64,000 nt of DNA from Candidatus Saccharibacteria bacterium UBA6664 (GTDB lineage Bacteria; Patescibacteriota; Saccharimonadia; Saccharimonadales; Saccharimonadaceae), in contig DKKO01000006.1 of NCBI GenBank assembly GCA_002455275.1, positions 49,537 to 113,536 on the forward strand, given 5' to 3'. Both the position numbers and the translations under genes were made by a program. Under the pieces are notes generated by a model. It was not told where the DNA came from, did no database searches, and worked only from the letters and a program-made list of their open reading frames with translations. Positions 41,417 through 49,685 of the stretch are shown here, in pieces (position 1 is the first letter of the stretch; each line of letters starts with the position of its first letter).

Positions 41417-42090
41417 AGATAATTCGTACCAAAGCAATTGTGCTGCGCCGCACCAACTATGGCGAGGCCGATAGGGTTATTCAATTACTTACCCCCGAGC
41501 ATGGCAAAATCAGTGTTATGGCTAAAAGCGTGCGTCGTGAGAAAAGTAAACTCGCAGGCGGCATAGAATTATTTGCACGCTGCGACGTCACAATCTCTAC
41601 GGGGAAAGGAGAGTTAGGTATTCTAACAGGTGCCAGGTTAGAGAAGTTCTATCGAAATATTTTAAGCGATTACGACCGGTTGCAATTTGGCTATGAAGTA
41701 ATAAAGCAAATGAGCAAGGCTGCCGATGCGCTCGATGAACCGGCATTTTTTGAGCTGCTTGACCAAGCACTGGCCGCGCTCGACGATACTGATCTGCTTT
41801 TGCCCGTGCTCAAAACATGGTTTTGGCTACAGCTTGCGATATTGCTGGGGGTTGGGGTGAATCTAGCTACCGATGACAGTGGCATGAAGTTGGTTGAAGA
41901 TGCGCGTTACAACTTTGATGCGAACTCCAGCGCGCTGGTATTTCACGAACAGGGCCAGTTCACTAGTGACCATATTAAATTGCTTCGCATACTTAGTGCC
42001 CAGCCACCAAAGGTGGCCATGCATGTAGCGAATATTGAAAAGCTTATCGATGATTGTCTATGGCTCGCCGAGCGAGGCGTCGCGCATTAG
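41413..42090 (+). CDS. recO: DNA repair protein RecO
   Basis: RecO anneals single strands and helps load RecA with RecF/RecR. The 225-residue protein begins MKIIRTKAIVLRRTNYGEADRVIQLLTPEHGKISVMAKSVRREKSKLAGGIELF, a textbook RecO OB-fold. The helical C-terminal domain follows, but the four-Cys zinc motif of many RecO proteins is not present. It overlaps the receiver gene by 4 bases. Co-translation of a DNA repair protein with a kinase-receiver pair is unusual. Confidence 0.92.
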   Translation: MKIIRTKAIVLRRTNYGEADRVIQLLTPEHGKISVMAKSVRREKSKLAGGIELFARCDVTISTGKGELGILTGARLEKFYRNILSDYDRLQFGYEVIKQMSKAADALDEPAFFELLDQALAALDDTDLLLPVLKTWFWLQLAILLGVGVNLATDDSGMKLVEDARYNFDANSSALVFHEQGQFTSDHIKLLRILSAQPPKVAMHVANIEKLIDDCLWLAERGVAH

Positions 42091-42122
42091 TACCTCACGA
42101 CGATAAACGGTATCATAAGTAC

Positions 42123-43046
42123 ATGACTACACGAAAAAAACTACTCGTATGTATCGGCATCCCGCTGGGACTTCTTGCCATTCTGTTTATATACGCCCAA
42201 ATACTTGCTTCACATTTTAATAAAGAGCTCTCGACCTATATTGAAGACAAAAAGGGAGCATATGCAGTACTCGCAAAGTCGTATCAGAAGGATACTGAGA
42301 CGATAAACAAAGAGTTTGTGCGCATCGCAAATGACAAATCAAAGCCTGCCTTTATTGATAAAGTAAAAGCTCACCAAAAGCTATTCGCACAATATAACGA
42401 ACAGATGAGCCGTATTGCAGAAGGTGATACAAAGTTTGTTGCGTTGCTCGACAAAAAGAAGCCGGCCCTTTCAAAGAACTCGTTTTTTGCAGATCTAAAC
42501 CCCACGTACAATACGGCGTTGAAGAAACAGAAGAAGCTTGAAGATAGTATTGCTTTACTAGAACGGGGAGTACTAGCCGAAAAATTTATGGCCACCGAGC
42601 ACGAAGCCTACTTCGCAAATATGGCGAAAGCACAAACCTTTATTTCACTCGAGGCGCTTACCAAGCTTATTAATGGCCTGGCTTCAATTGGCGAGGATCC
42701 AGCAGTGAAGCAGCAGAATAAGCTGAGCGAGTATGAGCAAGCCACGGAAACAATTATTCCTGGACTTGAAAAAATCTTGAAGGCATCACCAATGCCCGAA
42801 CATCCCTATTACGAAAAAAAGCGTGCGGAAGCTTTAGAGATGCTCGGTACAAGCAAGAAGGCATTTATGCTGTATGCCGAGTCATTGAAAAACGGCGATC
42901 AAGATGCAAAGGCGAAGGCAGACGCGCTTGTAAATAAAGATGACAAATTGCTAAAGTATCGAACGATAGTTGGCGAGAGTTTGCTTGCACCATATTTCGA
43001 TATTGGTATTATGGCGCGCGAAACAAAAACAATCTTTTCTCTGTAA
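42123..43046 (+). CDS. Membrane-anchored helical protein of unknown function
   Basis: From the ATG at 42123 (307 residues) there is an N-terminal membrane helix (about 5-26) and then an almost entirely helical, Lys/Glu/Ala-rich extracellular part of about 280 residues with many charged heptads. There are no cysteines beyond the first helix and no recognised domain. TATCAT (42111-42116) ends 6 bases before this ATG; the longer frame from 42054 lies inside recO and is rejected. It may act as a surface spacer or a substrate-binding scaffold, which is a guess. Confidence 0.65.
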   Translation: MTTRKKLLVCIGIPLGLLAILFIYAQILASHFNKELSTYIEDKKGAYAVLAKSYQKDTETINKEFVRIANDKSKPAFIDKVKAHQKLFAQYNEQMSRIAEGDTKFVALLDKKKPALSKNSFFADLNPTYNTALKKQKKLEDSIALLERGVLAEKFMATEHEAYFANMAKAQTFISLEALTKLINGLASIGEDPAVKQQNKLSEYEQATETIIPGLEKILKASPMPEHPYYEKKRAEALEMLGTSKKAFMLYAESLKNGDQDAKAKADALVNKDDKLLKYRTIVGESLLAPYFDIGIMARETKTIFSL

Positions 43047-43072
43047 ATATTGCATTTTACCAGTAAATATGT

Positions 43073-43078
43073 TATTAT
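43073..43078 (+). promoter_or_regulatory. -10 box of the 43085 gene
   Basis: TATTAT ends 6 bases before the ATG in an AT-rich gap of 38 bases; no -35 is obvious. Confidence 0.45.
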
Positions 43079-43084
43079 ATACAT

Positions 43085-43702
43085 ATGACTTCGCATGCAA
43101 CATTTCGAGATCGGCTACACACTGCCTATGAGCATCACGATGCTTTATTGCAGGCACAAAAACTTAGTGTAGAGCCACGCCTCGGACAACTTGCGATTCT
43201 TGTATCTAGCTGGACGCGCGATGACATTCCTATGAGCCCCGAAGCGCAGCGTGGGGCTATGGAAGAAGCGGCCGAATACTTGGCAGAGAGGGCTCAGCAA
43301 GAGGGTGTGTACGACGATATCGATATTCGTCACCATGCAACCAAGGCCACATTGCTCGATGCCATTGAAGACGATGAAGTAGCAGGCATTACGCTCGTAG
43401 GCCATGGTAATATCTCGACGTTCCACACTGCAGATGCTTCAAGCTTGAAGTGGTTTACTGCGGCAGCGCACACCGACCATTTAAAACAGGGCGGCATTGA
43501 ACAGCGTATGTGCGGTAGGGTATATAAAGGCGAAGCAGCACTCGGCACGTTTTTGGTTGCTGACCAGCGAAATATTTTGGCAGCAGCAGGCACAAATGTC
43601 GGTGATTTAGTGGATGACGAAGAGTTTTTCGTACCGGTGTACCAAAAGCCACAAAATACGCCTGATGAAATTCAGGCGCTTCACGAACGATTTATAGGAT
43701 AG
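43085..43702 (+). CDS. Unknown soluble protein, possible caspase-like fold
   Basis: The 205-residue protein matches no family I know. It has an N-terminal helical third, then a strand-turn AILVSSW, a helix, and GITLVGHGNISTFHTAD with His107-Gly108 followed by QRMCGRV with Cys143. An HG after a hydrophobic strand and a Cys about 36 residues later is the general layout of caspase-like (CHAT, C14) active sites, but the strand before the Cys is not convincingly hydrophobic, so this is only a hint. It has its own leaderless promoter and ends 2 bases before the stop of the convergent gene. Confidence 0.6.
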   Translation: MTSHATFRDRLHTAYEHHDALLQAQKLSVEPRLGQLAILVSSWTRDDIPMSPEAQRGAMEEAAEYLAERAQQEGVYDDIDIRHHATKATLLDAIEDDEVAGITLVGHGNISTFHTADASSLKWFTAAAHTDHLKQGGIEQRMCGRVYKGEAALGTFLVADQRNILAAAGTNVGDLVDDEEFFVPVYQKPQNTPDEIQALHERFIG

Positions 43703-43704
43703 CC

Positions 43705-44517
43705 TTATATCTCTTCTGGTGGGTCTACGACCATTCGTTTCAGGCGATCCACAAGTGATTCATTTCCACCGCGAACAGAAGGCCTACGAAAACGTGGTCG
43801 CGGGGTGGGATTCATACGAGTTGAAAGTGGTGGCGCGTCTTCGTCGAAGTCTGGTGTGGCTGATGGCGCAAATACCTCAAGTGGTTTGTACAAAGGCGCT
43901 ACTGCGCGAGGCCCATACATAGTGAGCCATCTCATCATGGCTGATTTATCGCGTGGAGATACGTCTGTCGATGGCGGCAAAGCTTCTAGTAACTCATGCG
44001 CGGCACTTGCGTCCATCCATGGCGAACCATCGCGCACTTCTTCGCCGCGCCAGTGCAAGTACTCTAAGCCGTTTTCTATGTGCAGGGGCATTCTACTAAG
44101 TGGTGAGTTTACAAAGGTTGCTTGCTGACGAGCAGCAACACCAAGCACGCCTCGGGCAACATGGTGTATGAGCTGTAGGTGACGCTGCGGAACTTCGGGT
44201 AGGGGAGCTACGTCTCTGTGTGCATTTGGAGCGTGTTGATGGGTCAGAGTATCGATTGTGTACTCGGTTGCCCCAGCTTGGTCGCCATCACCGCGAAGAA
44301 TATGTGCAGTTGCAAGCATCGTCCAGTAGTCTAGCCGCAAGCCGACCGTTTCATGTACTCGCACTTTAGAATCAAGTTTTACTAGGGCGTCGTTTACACG
44401 ACCTTCGCCCAAGGCTTTTTCGGCAGCATCAAGAGTGTCGCGAGTGTATTGTGCCACATTTAACAGATACGGTTCGCGATATGCAGGGATAGCTTCACCT
44501 CTTGGTCGACCTATCAT
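43705..44517 (-). CDS. Unknown protein, 270 residues, helical N-terminus and basic tail
   Basis: No family recognised. Residues 20-90 look like TPR-type helical hairpins (DTLDAAEKALGEGRVNDALVKLDSK, LDYWTMLATAHILRGDGDQAG). A His-rich middle, a Trp-containing segment (LEYLHWRGEEV) and a C-terminal disordered basic/Pro stretch (RMNPTPRPRFRRPSVRG) follow. No membrane helix. On the minus strand TATAAT with TGG extension ends 6 bases before the ATG. It is oriented with the next reverse gene, 29 bases upstream. Confidence 0.65.
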   Translation of the reverse strand: MIGRPRGEAIPAYREPYLLNVAQYTRDTLDAAEKALGEGRVNDALVKLDSKVRVHETVGLRLDYWTMLATAHILRGDGDQAGATEYTIDTLTHQHAPNAHRDVAPLPEVPQRHLQLIHHVARGVLGVAARQQATFVNSPLSRMPLHIENGLEYLHWRGEEVRDGSPWMDASAAHELLEALPPSTDVSPRDKSAMMRWLTMYGPRAVAPLYKPLEVFAPSATPDFDEDAPPLSTRMNPTPRPRFRRPSVRGGNESLVDRLKRMVVDPPEEI

Positions 44518-44523
44518 CTTACC

Positions 44524-44552
44524 ATTATACCATAAATTAGTGTAATTTACAA
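44524..44552 (-). promoter_or_regulatory. Promoter of the 44517 reverse gene
   Basis: Minus strand: TTGTAA (44547-44552), a 17-base spacer and TATAAT (44524-44529) with a TGG extension, 6 bases before the ATG at 44517. The -35 overlaps the stop of the upstream reverse gene. Confidence 0.7.
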
Positions 44553-45035
44553 GTTTTCGTCGTGTGATCTCGAAGGCAGCTTGGCACCAATAGCTTTTAG
44601 TAGGGCAGCGCCACGTTTGCGGTAAGCTTCCAGGTGTTCACGATCTGTTAGAATCACGGCTTTTTCCTTGGTGTTAGCAAGCATTTTGGCCCACTTTTCT
44701 TTATCAATTACATCGCTTGCGGCAATTCGGGCGCCTAACGCACCTACAGCGTGAGAAACCACCTCATATACTCGCCCCAGGTGCTTGCTGCCAAGCAGCT
44801 TGGTTAAGGTTTCTTCATTTACCTCGCCATCTTCTTGTTGTGCTAGTTTGCATGCTTGCTCGAGTGCAACAGCAAAATGGTCAACATTCTTTGTAATGGT
44901 ATTATAAGCTGCTAATGAGCTCTCAGCTTCTTCAAGATTGCCTTGACGCATCAGATCCATCGCGTCTGCGACCACTTGTGCCATTTGCCGTGGTTGGCGC
45001 TCGGGCATATCACGTGGGTCAATGTCGTGGTTCAT
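44547..45035 (-). CDS. Unknown helical protein, 162 residues
   Basis: No family recognised. It is all-helical by eye, with AQVVADAMDLMRQGNLEEAESSLAAYN suggesting one TPR-like hairpin near the N-terminus, as in the neighbouring reverse gene, and a basic C-terminus (RKRGAALLKAIGAKLPSRS). No signal peptide or membrane helix. A TAGTAA box on the minus strand ends 7 bases before the ATG; the gene diverges from glyS. Confidence 0.6.
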   Translation of the reverse strand: MNHDIDPRDMPERQPRQMAQVVADAMDLMRQGNLEEAESSLAAYNTITKNVDHFAVALEQACKLAQQEDGEVNEETLTKLLGSKHLGRVYEVVSHAVGALGARIAASDVIDKEKWAKMLANTKEKAVILTDREHLEAYRKRGAALLKAIGAKLPSRSHDENL

Positions 45036-45081
45036 GGTGATTTTACTATGCGTCTACCTCCGAAAATATGCAAGGGTCTGA

Positions 45082-45087
45082 TATACT
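45082..45087 (+). promoter_or_regulatory. -10 box of glyS
   Basis: TATACT ends 9 bases before the ATG at 45097. An in-frame GTG immediately after the box (45088) cannot be transcribed from it and is not the start. Confidence 0.5.
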
Positions 45088-45096
45088 GTGAACAGT

Positions 45097-46392
45097 ATGA
45101 ACAAAGAGGTAAAACTAGAAGATATTGTGAGCTTGGCGAAGCGCCGAGGCTTTATTTACCAGGGTAGTGAAGTATATGGTGGTTTAAGTGGTACATGGGA
45201 TTACGGCCCTCTAGGTGTAGCCCTGAAGCGCAATATCATGAATCTTTGGTGGCAAATGTTCGTGGAAGACCGCGATGACATGTACGGCGTAGACGCGGCG
45301 ATTTTGATGAACCAAAAAGTGTGGCAGGCAAGTGGTCACGTAGATACGTTTACCGACCCATTGGTAGAGTGTAGCAATTGTCATGCACGTCATCGCCAAG
45401 ACAAGCTAGAAGACGCGAATAAGTGCCCTACGTGTGGCCAAACTGGCACGTTTGGCGAAGCACGTGCATTCAACATGATGTTTAAAACCAATGTTGGCCC
45501 GGTGGCGGATGAGTCTAGTATTTCGTATCTTCGTCCAGAAACCGCCCAAGGTATCTTCACGAATTACAAAAACGTCGTAGATAGTTTTTACCCAGATTTG
45601 CCATTTGGTATTGCGCAGCAGGGCAAGGCATTTCGCAATGAAATCAGCCCACGCGATTTTGTATTCCGAAGTCGTGAGTTTGAGCAGATGGAAGTAGAAT
45701 ATTTCGTGCACCCAGAAAAGTGGGAAGAAGCCTTCGAGCAGTGGCGCAAAGACATTGAAGTATTCCTAGATAAACTTGGTCTGCCACGCGAAAGTGTAGA
45801 GGAAGTAGAAGTGCCGGAAAATGACCGCGCACACTACTCTAAGCGCACGATCGATTACGAATTTGCATTCCCGCACGGTAAAGATGAGTTACTGGGCCTA
45901 GCGTATCGAACTGATTTCGACCTAGGCAACATTCAGCGAGTCAGCGGTAAAACTATGGAATACCGTGTGAAGGGCAGTGACGAAACATTCGTGCCGCATG
46001 TAATCGAGCCAAGCTTTGGTGTAGAGCGTGCGCTGATGGCCGTGCTAACAAGCGCTTACCGCGAAGACGAGCAAAATGGTGAAAAGCGAATTTACCTTGC
46101 ACTTCCAGAGCACCTGGCACCAGTGAAATATGCTGTAAGCCCGCTGCTAAAAAACAAGCCAGAGCTGGTAGAAAAAGCCCGCGAAGTGTACCAAATGCTG
46201 AAAAAGAAATACGGCGCTGTGATGTGGGATGACAACGGCAACATTGGTAAACGCTACCGCCGCCAAGACGAAATCGGCACGCCGCACTGTGTGGTGATAG
46301 ACTTCCAAACGCTAGAAGATGGTACCGTGACTGTGCGCGATAGGGATACGACAGAACAGAGGCGAGTTGAAGCTACGGTCCTGTATCAGTAA
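45097..46392 (+). CDS. glyS: Glycyl-tRNA synthetase, alpha-2 dimer type
   Basis: It charges tRNA-Gly. At 431 residues this is the single-chain alpha2 enzyme of archaea, eukaryotes and Gram-positives, not the bacterial alpha2beta2 form. Features are GFIYQGSEVYGGLSGTWDYGPLG at the N-terminus, a zinc-ribbon CSNCHARHRQDKLEDANKCPTCG, then class II motif 2 in FGIAQQGKAFRNEISPRDFVFRSREFEQMEVEYF and motif 3 in HVIEPSFGVERALMAVL. The anticodon-binding domain closes the protein. Start at the ATG 9 bases after TATACT. Confidence 0.96.
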   Translation: MNKEVKLEDIVSLAKRRGFIYQGSEVYGGLSGTWDYGPLGVALKRNIMNLWWQMFVEDRDDMYGVDAAILMNQKVWQASGHVDTFTDPLVECSNCHARHRQDKLEDANKCPTCGQTGTFGEARAFNMMFKTNVGPVADESSISYLRPETAQGIFTNYKNVVDSFYPDLPFGIAQQGKAFRNEISPRDFVFRSREFEQMEVEYFVHPEKWEEAFEQWRKDIEVFLDKLGLPRESVEEVEVPENDRAHYSKRTIDYEFAFPHGKDELLGLAYRTDFDLGNIQRVSGKTMEYRVKGSDETFVPHVIEPSFGVERALMAVLTSAYREDEQNGEKRIYLALPEHLAPVKYAVSPLLKNKPELVEKAREVYQMLKKKYGAVMWDDNGNIGKRYRRQDEIGTPHCVVIDFQTLEDGTVTVRDRDTTEQRRVEATVLYQ

Positions 46393-46421
46393 ATAATTAA
46401 TACTGATATAATAAAATTACT

Positions 46422-47096
46422 ATGCAATCACCACAATGGAACTACTATCTCGGTTTTTACACAAATGGCCTCAGAGACATTGATAATAAGCTTATTTTCG
46501 ACGACATTACTAACGCATATAAGAAAAGCGGCTTTGAAGATCTAGATACCTTGCTCAGTTCTCCAGAGAGTGAGAAAAACGGACCTCGCGTTAAGGTTGA
46601 GTCGTCCATGTCAGGAGTTAATATGTGGTTTGGAAGTGAATTTATATTCATACCCCTGCGTCTTGAACAACCCAAATCGTTAAGTAAAGAAACGATTGTC
46701 AAAAACTTAGATTCGATTTTGAAAAACTCAAGCATTGTCGGCAAGTTGCAAGCACGTTCACTACAGGTACATATCAGTGGCGAAGGAAGCATTGAGGAGT
46801 CTGACATATTATCCAGCAGCAACTCTGATCTGAAGTCATTAACTCAGGGTAAAAAGGATACTTTTGCCTTTGAAACCTCTGGTCCTAGCGGTGAGGGCGA
46901 AAGTGGTGAGATACGACACAAGATAGAAATTAAGAAGGAAGACGCTGATCAATATTCGTACGAGATTGAAAGTGTACTAGATATAGCTGCCGAAAGTGGG
47001 CAATCGGTTGACCAGCTACCGTCATTAATTAGCAATATTGACATGAAGGCCCAAAAGAATGAGCTCTGGGAATCGGCAGAACAACTTATTCGTTGA
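46422..47096 (+). CDS. Unknown soluble protein, first gene of a two-gene unit
   Basis: The 224-residue protein matches nothing I know. It is polar and Ser/Glu-rich, with alternating short strands and helices, no membrane segment and no cysteine. It starts 9 bases after TATAAT (46407-46412) and overlaps the next gene by 38 bases. Codon choice looks more AT-rich than in the flanking glyS and FKBP genes, which suggests an accessory gene. Confidence 0.65.
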   Translation: MQSPQWNYYLGFYTNGLRDIDNKLIFDDITNAYKKSGFEDLDTLLSSPESEKNGPRVKVESSMSGVNMWFGSEFIFIPLRLEQPKSLSKETIVKNLDSILKNSSIVGKLQARSLQVHISGEGSIEESDILSSSNSDLKSLTQGKKDTFAFETSGPSGEGESGEIRHKIEIKKEDADQYSYEIESVLDIAAESGQSVDQLPSLISNIDMKAQKNELWESAEQLIR

Positions 47097-47688
47097 GGAA
47101 GATCGGCAGGCATTAGCGTCGAGTAGAAATCAGGCTCGTAATCGCAGTCGGCTCGAAGCAAATTATTTTTATGGCTTAAACCAAGCCGAAGAGTCGATTC
47201 GTAATCTTGAAACTGATTTCGAAGCTAGATTCAAAGCATTCGAACTCGATAAGCAGAAAGACATAGAAAAGATCAAAGTTGAAATCGAGTCCGCAAAGAG
47301 CGAGGTTCGACAAGCCAGAAATAAAATACTTGAACCGTTAGCAGTTTTTGTGGGTTTATTTACCTTTGCATCAATAGCATTTCAGACTTTCGCGCAGATT
47401 AGGGAATACATACTCTGGATGCCAATCTTAGTTATTGTCTTGGGTGCTATGATAATCTTCGCTGGTCTAGTAATTCATGCGAGTTCAATAGATGCAGATG
47501 TCTCCAAAAGGCGAACGTATACAGGACTGCTAATTGCTACGGGTTTGATTTTAATTATCGCGGGAGGGGCGTATTATGGAGCGGCAACGGATATTATTGG
47601 GCGCGAAGATTCAAAGTATTGTATTCGATTAATTAAAGATGAAGTCGAGAATAATCCGTGGGATCTGTACTGTAAAATTAAGAGGTAG
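47059..47688 (+). CDS. Unknown coiled-coil membrane protein, second gene of the unit
   Basis: The 209-residue protein has a charged N-terminal half with a long helix or coiled coil at about 40-90 (SIRNLETDFEARFKAFELDKQKDIEKIKVEIESAKSEVRQARNKI is that region). Three membrane helices follow at about 93-113, 118-140 and 152-176, and a short tail with two cysteines (DSKYCIRL, WDLYCKI). A soluble coiled coil ahead of a small membrane bundle resembles membrane effectors of some accessory or defence systems, but no family can be named. It overlaps the preceding gene by 38 bases and has a weak GAAGG ribosome site. Confidence 0.65.
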   Translation: MSSGNRQNNLFVEEDRQALASSRNQARNRSRLEANYFYGLNQAEESIRNLETDFEARFKAFELDKQKDIEKIKVEIESAKSEVRQARNKILEPLAVFVGLFTFASIAFQTFAQIREYILWMPILVIVLGAMIIFAGLVIHASSIDADVSKRRTYTGLLIATGLILIIAGGAYYGAATDIIGREDSKYCIRLIKDEVENNPWDLYCKIKR

Positions 47689-47698
47689 GAGGCAGCTT

Positions 47699-48079
47699 AT
47701 GGCATACGAAGGCACAAAACTAGCGGATTTTGAACCGCGAGAAGGCGTGAAAGAATTAGAAATTATCGACCTGGATGTTGGCACGGGTGAAGAAGTGCGC
47801 CCTGGCGCGACGATTACGGCGCACTATACGGGAGCGCTGTGTAAAAACGGCATTATATTCCAAAGTAGCCATGATTTTGGCAAGGCAATTACATTCCCGC
47901 TAAATGGCGTAATAGCTGGCTGGACGCAAGGTGTGCCTGGTATGAAAGTTGGCGGTACACGCCGGCTAATCATCCCAGCCGAAATGGCCTACGGCTCTAG
48001 CAGCCCCGCGAAAAACATCCCCGCGAATAGCGATTTAGTATTTGATATTGATTTGATGGAAATACCAAAGAACGGCTAA
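47699..48079 (+). CDS. FKBP-type peptidyl-prolyl isomerase
   Basis: It catalyses cis-trans isomerisation of Xaa-Pro bonds. From the ATG at 47699 (Shine-Dalgarno TAGGAGG 6 bases upstream) the product has 126 residues and one FKBP domain: TITAHYTGALCKNGIIFQSSHDFGKAITFPLNGVIAGWTQGVPGMKVGGTRRLIIPAEMAYGSS, with the active-site Tyr, Phe, Val-Ile, Trp and Tyr all present. It has no signal peptide, so it is cytoplasmic. A longer frame to 47639 lies inside the preceding gene. Confidence 0.93.
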   Translation: MAYEGTKLADFEPREGVKELEIIDLDVGTGEEVRPGATITAHYTGALCKNGIIFQSSHDFGKAITFPLNGVIAGWTQGVPGMKVGGTRRLIIPAEMAYGSSSPAKNIPANSDLVFDIDLMEIPKNG

Positions 48080-48081
48080 AT

Positions 48082-49026
48082 ATGAGCATTGAGCGCCTAG
48101 ATTACGACGGCGACATTCGGCCAGTTTTAGAACGCGTATGCGATGCATATCAACTTGGTAAATTAGAGGCGTATGAACTAATCGAAGTTGGATTCGAAGA
48201 CTACAACGTGAAAATTCATGCTTCAAAAGGCAATGTAGTGGCAAAGATTTTTTCTAAACAACGTGACGAAGCTGAAATTCGCAGAAATGTTGCGATACTG
48301 GAAGCACTCGATTCAAGTGATGTTGGCCACCCGAGATTGCACCATCAATCGAACGGAGAAATCTACTACGCAGACCCGAGCGGTCTAGGAATGGTAGTGA
48401 TGGATTACATAGACGGTACAACTTTCTATGAAACGCGTGGAGTACCAACGCCGCAACAACTGAAGCTGATTGCGAGCGAGGCAGTGAAGATAAATAAGTT
48501 AAAAATTGAACCTGAATTTATTTTCGACAAGTGGGCAATTCCTAACATTCATTGGATGTATGAAAAAATTAAAAGCGAAATACCAGCGAATATGGTAGAT
48601 ATTTTAGAAAATGTACTGAAACGCTATGACAAAATAGATACTAAAATGCTGCCCACATGTTTTGTACACGGAGACATTATTAAAACAAACGTGATTATGG
48701 GTGAAGACGATAAGCCATATATCATTGATTTTTCTGTTTCCAACATTTACCCAAAAATTCAAGAAGTAGCGGTTATGGCTGCAAACTTATTGGCTGATGA
48801 TAGCACTACTTTGGAATCTCGTGTCAAAGCAAGTATTGCAGCGTATATAAATGCCGGCGGAGAGCTGAATGATTATGAGCAAGGTGTTGCATATGACTAT
48901 TCACTCGCTGGAGTAGCAATTGAATATATGGGCAGTATATACGAGCGAATTTACAATAATGAAGAAGGTGACGAAGTAGACTATTGGCAAAGTCTTGCTG
49001 AACATACGTTGATTGAGGCTGTATGA
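48082..49026 (+). CDS. Aminoglycoside phosphotransferase-family (APH/ChoK) kinase
   Basis: The 314-residue protein shares the eukaryotic-like kinase fold: the nucleotide loop region near residues 30-50, a catalytic loop CFVHGDIIKTNVIMG (His-Gly-Asp...Asn) and the metal-binding PYIIDFSVSN (Asp-Phe). Such proteins phosphorylate small molecules (aminoglycosides, choline, homoserine, macrolides); the substrate here is unknown. It overlaps an acetyltransferase gene by 4 bases, so both may modify the same or related compounds. Confidence 0.82.
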   Translation: MSIERLDYDGDIRPVLERVCDAYQLGKLEAYELIEVGFEDYNVKIHASKGNVVAKIFSKQRDEAEIRRNVAILEALDSSDVGHPRLHHQSNGEIYYADPSGLGMVVMDYIDGTTFYETRGVPTPQQLKLIASEAVKINKLKIEPEFIFDKWAIPNIHWMYEKIKSEIPANMVDILENVLKRYDKIDTKMLPTCFVHGDIIKTNVIMGEDDKPYIIDFSVSNIYPKIQEVAVMAANLLADDSTTLESRVKASIAAYINAGGELNDYEQGVAYDYSLAGVAIEYMGSIYERIYNNEEGDEVDYWQSLAEHTLIEAV

Positions 49027-49541
49027 AAATTATTAAAGGTGATGTGAGCTGGACAGATACATACGCTGAATTTTGTCAGCCGATTTATCAAGATGCCTAT
49101 GCTGCGCCAGGGTTGGGTATACCCGCTGAACTATTTTCAAAAGAAGAGTTTGAAGACGAAAGTACTATGGTGTATTTTCGTAATTTTTTCGAAAACAACA
49201 CCACTTGGCTGGCGCTGGATGACGACGGAACTTTGCTTGGCGGAATCGGCGCGAGCGATACCGACCCGGTGCATCTTTCGGGATTTTACGTAGCCGTTGA
49301 TAAACAGGGCAAGGGGATTGGCCGCGAACTGTTCAATAAAGTGCTCGAATTTGCCGCTGGTCGCGAGATTGAACTAGACGTAATGCGCCACCGCACACAA
49401 GCGATAGAAATGTATGAACACCTGGGTTTTGAGATAGACAAAACTGCACCACCACGAATTTACGGCTGGCAATACCCAAGCGAGGAGGGCAGGCTGAACG
49501 GCTCTGGCGTGATAATGCGTCGAAAAGCTGAAAAGGCTTGA
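49023..49541 (+). CDS. GNAT-family N-acetyltransferase
   Basis: The 172-residue protein has the acetyl-CoA site HLSGFYVAVDKQGKGIGRELFNKVLEFA (motif A, Q/RxxGxG/A as QGKGIG) and a C-terminal YEHLGFEIDKTAPPRIYGWQYP. The substrate is unknown. ATGA overlap with the kinase gene before it; its stop codon is immediately followed by the promoter of a structured leader RNA. Confidence 0.85.
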   Translation: MKIIKGDVSWTDTYAEFCQPIYQDAYAAPGLGIPAELFSKEEFEDESTMVYFRNFFENNTTWLALDDDGTLLGGIGASDTDPVHLSGFYVAVDKQGKGIGRELFNKVLEFAAGREIELDVMRHRTQAIEMYEHLGFEIDKTAPPRIYGWQYPSEEGRLNGSGVIMRRKAEKA

Positions 49542-49570
49542 TTGTCTAGCTTGACACAATTTAGTACACT
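49542..49570 (+). promoter_or_regulatory. Promoter of the structured leader RNA and small membrane protein
   Basis: TTGTCT (49542-49547), a 17-base spacer and TACACT (49565-49570), directly after the GNAT stop. Transcription should start near 49577. A TTGACA inside the spacer (49551-49556) has no -10 at the right distance. Confidence 0.55.
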
Positions 49571-49584
49571 GTAGGTAAGCACGT

Positions 49585-49657
49585 AAGTCCGCACCCACAG
49601 CGAGGCCTGCCCCAAGGGAAAAACTCGCCACCGGCACTGCGTAACATTTGGGGACTT
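49585..49657 (+). ncRNA. Candidate structured leader RNA with pseudoknot
   Basis: AAGUCC (49585-49590) can pair with GGACUU (49652-49657) to close a domain. Inside, GCGAG (49600-49604) pairs with CUCGC (49624-49628). CCCCAA in that hairpin's loop (49610-49615) can pair with UUGGGG (49648-49653) just before the closing strand. The last two helices share two bases, so they either stack as a pseudoknot or exclude each other as in a switch. CGCA (49590-49593) and UGCG (49638-49641) may add an inner helix. The RNA lies between a promoter and a small membrane protein gene with a Shine-Dalgarno at 49672-49676. I recognise no known riboswitch class. Confidence 0.5.
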
Positions 49658-49685
49658 TTATTAACAATTAATAGGAGTTCTTACA

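Noticed and set aside
49585..49657. Known riboswitch, SRP RNA or tmRNA for the structured leader
   Set aside because: None of the conserved sequence blocks of the classes I can recall (for example SRP apical loop, tmRNA ends, fluoride, preQ1, ZTP, guanidine) are present.
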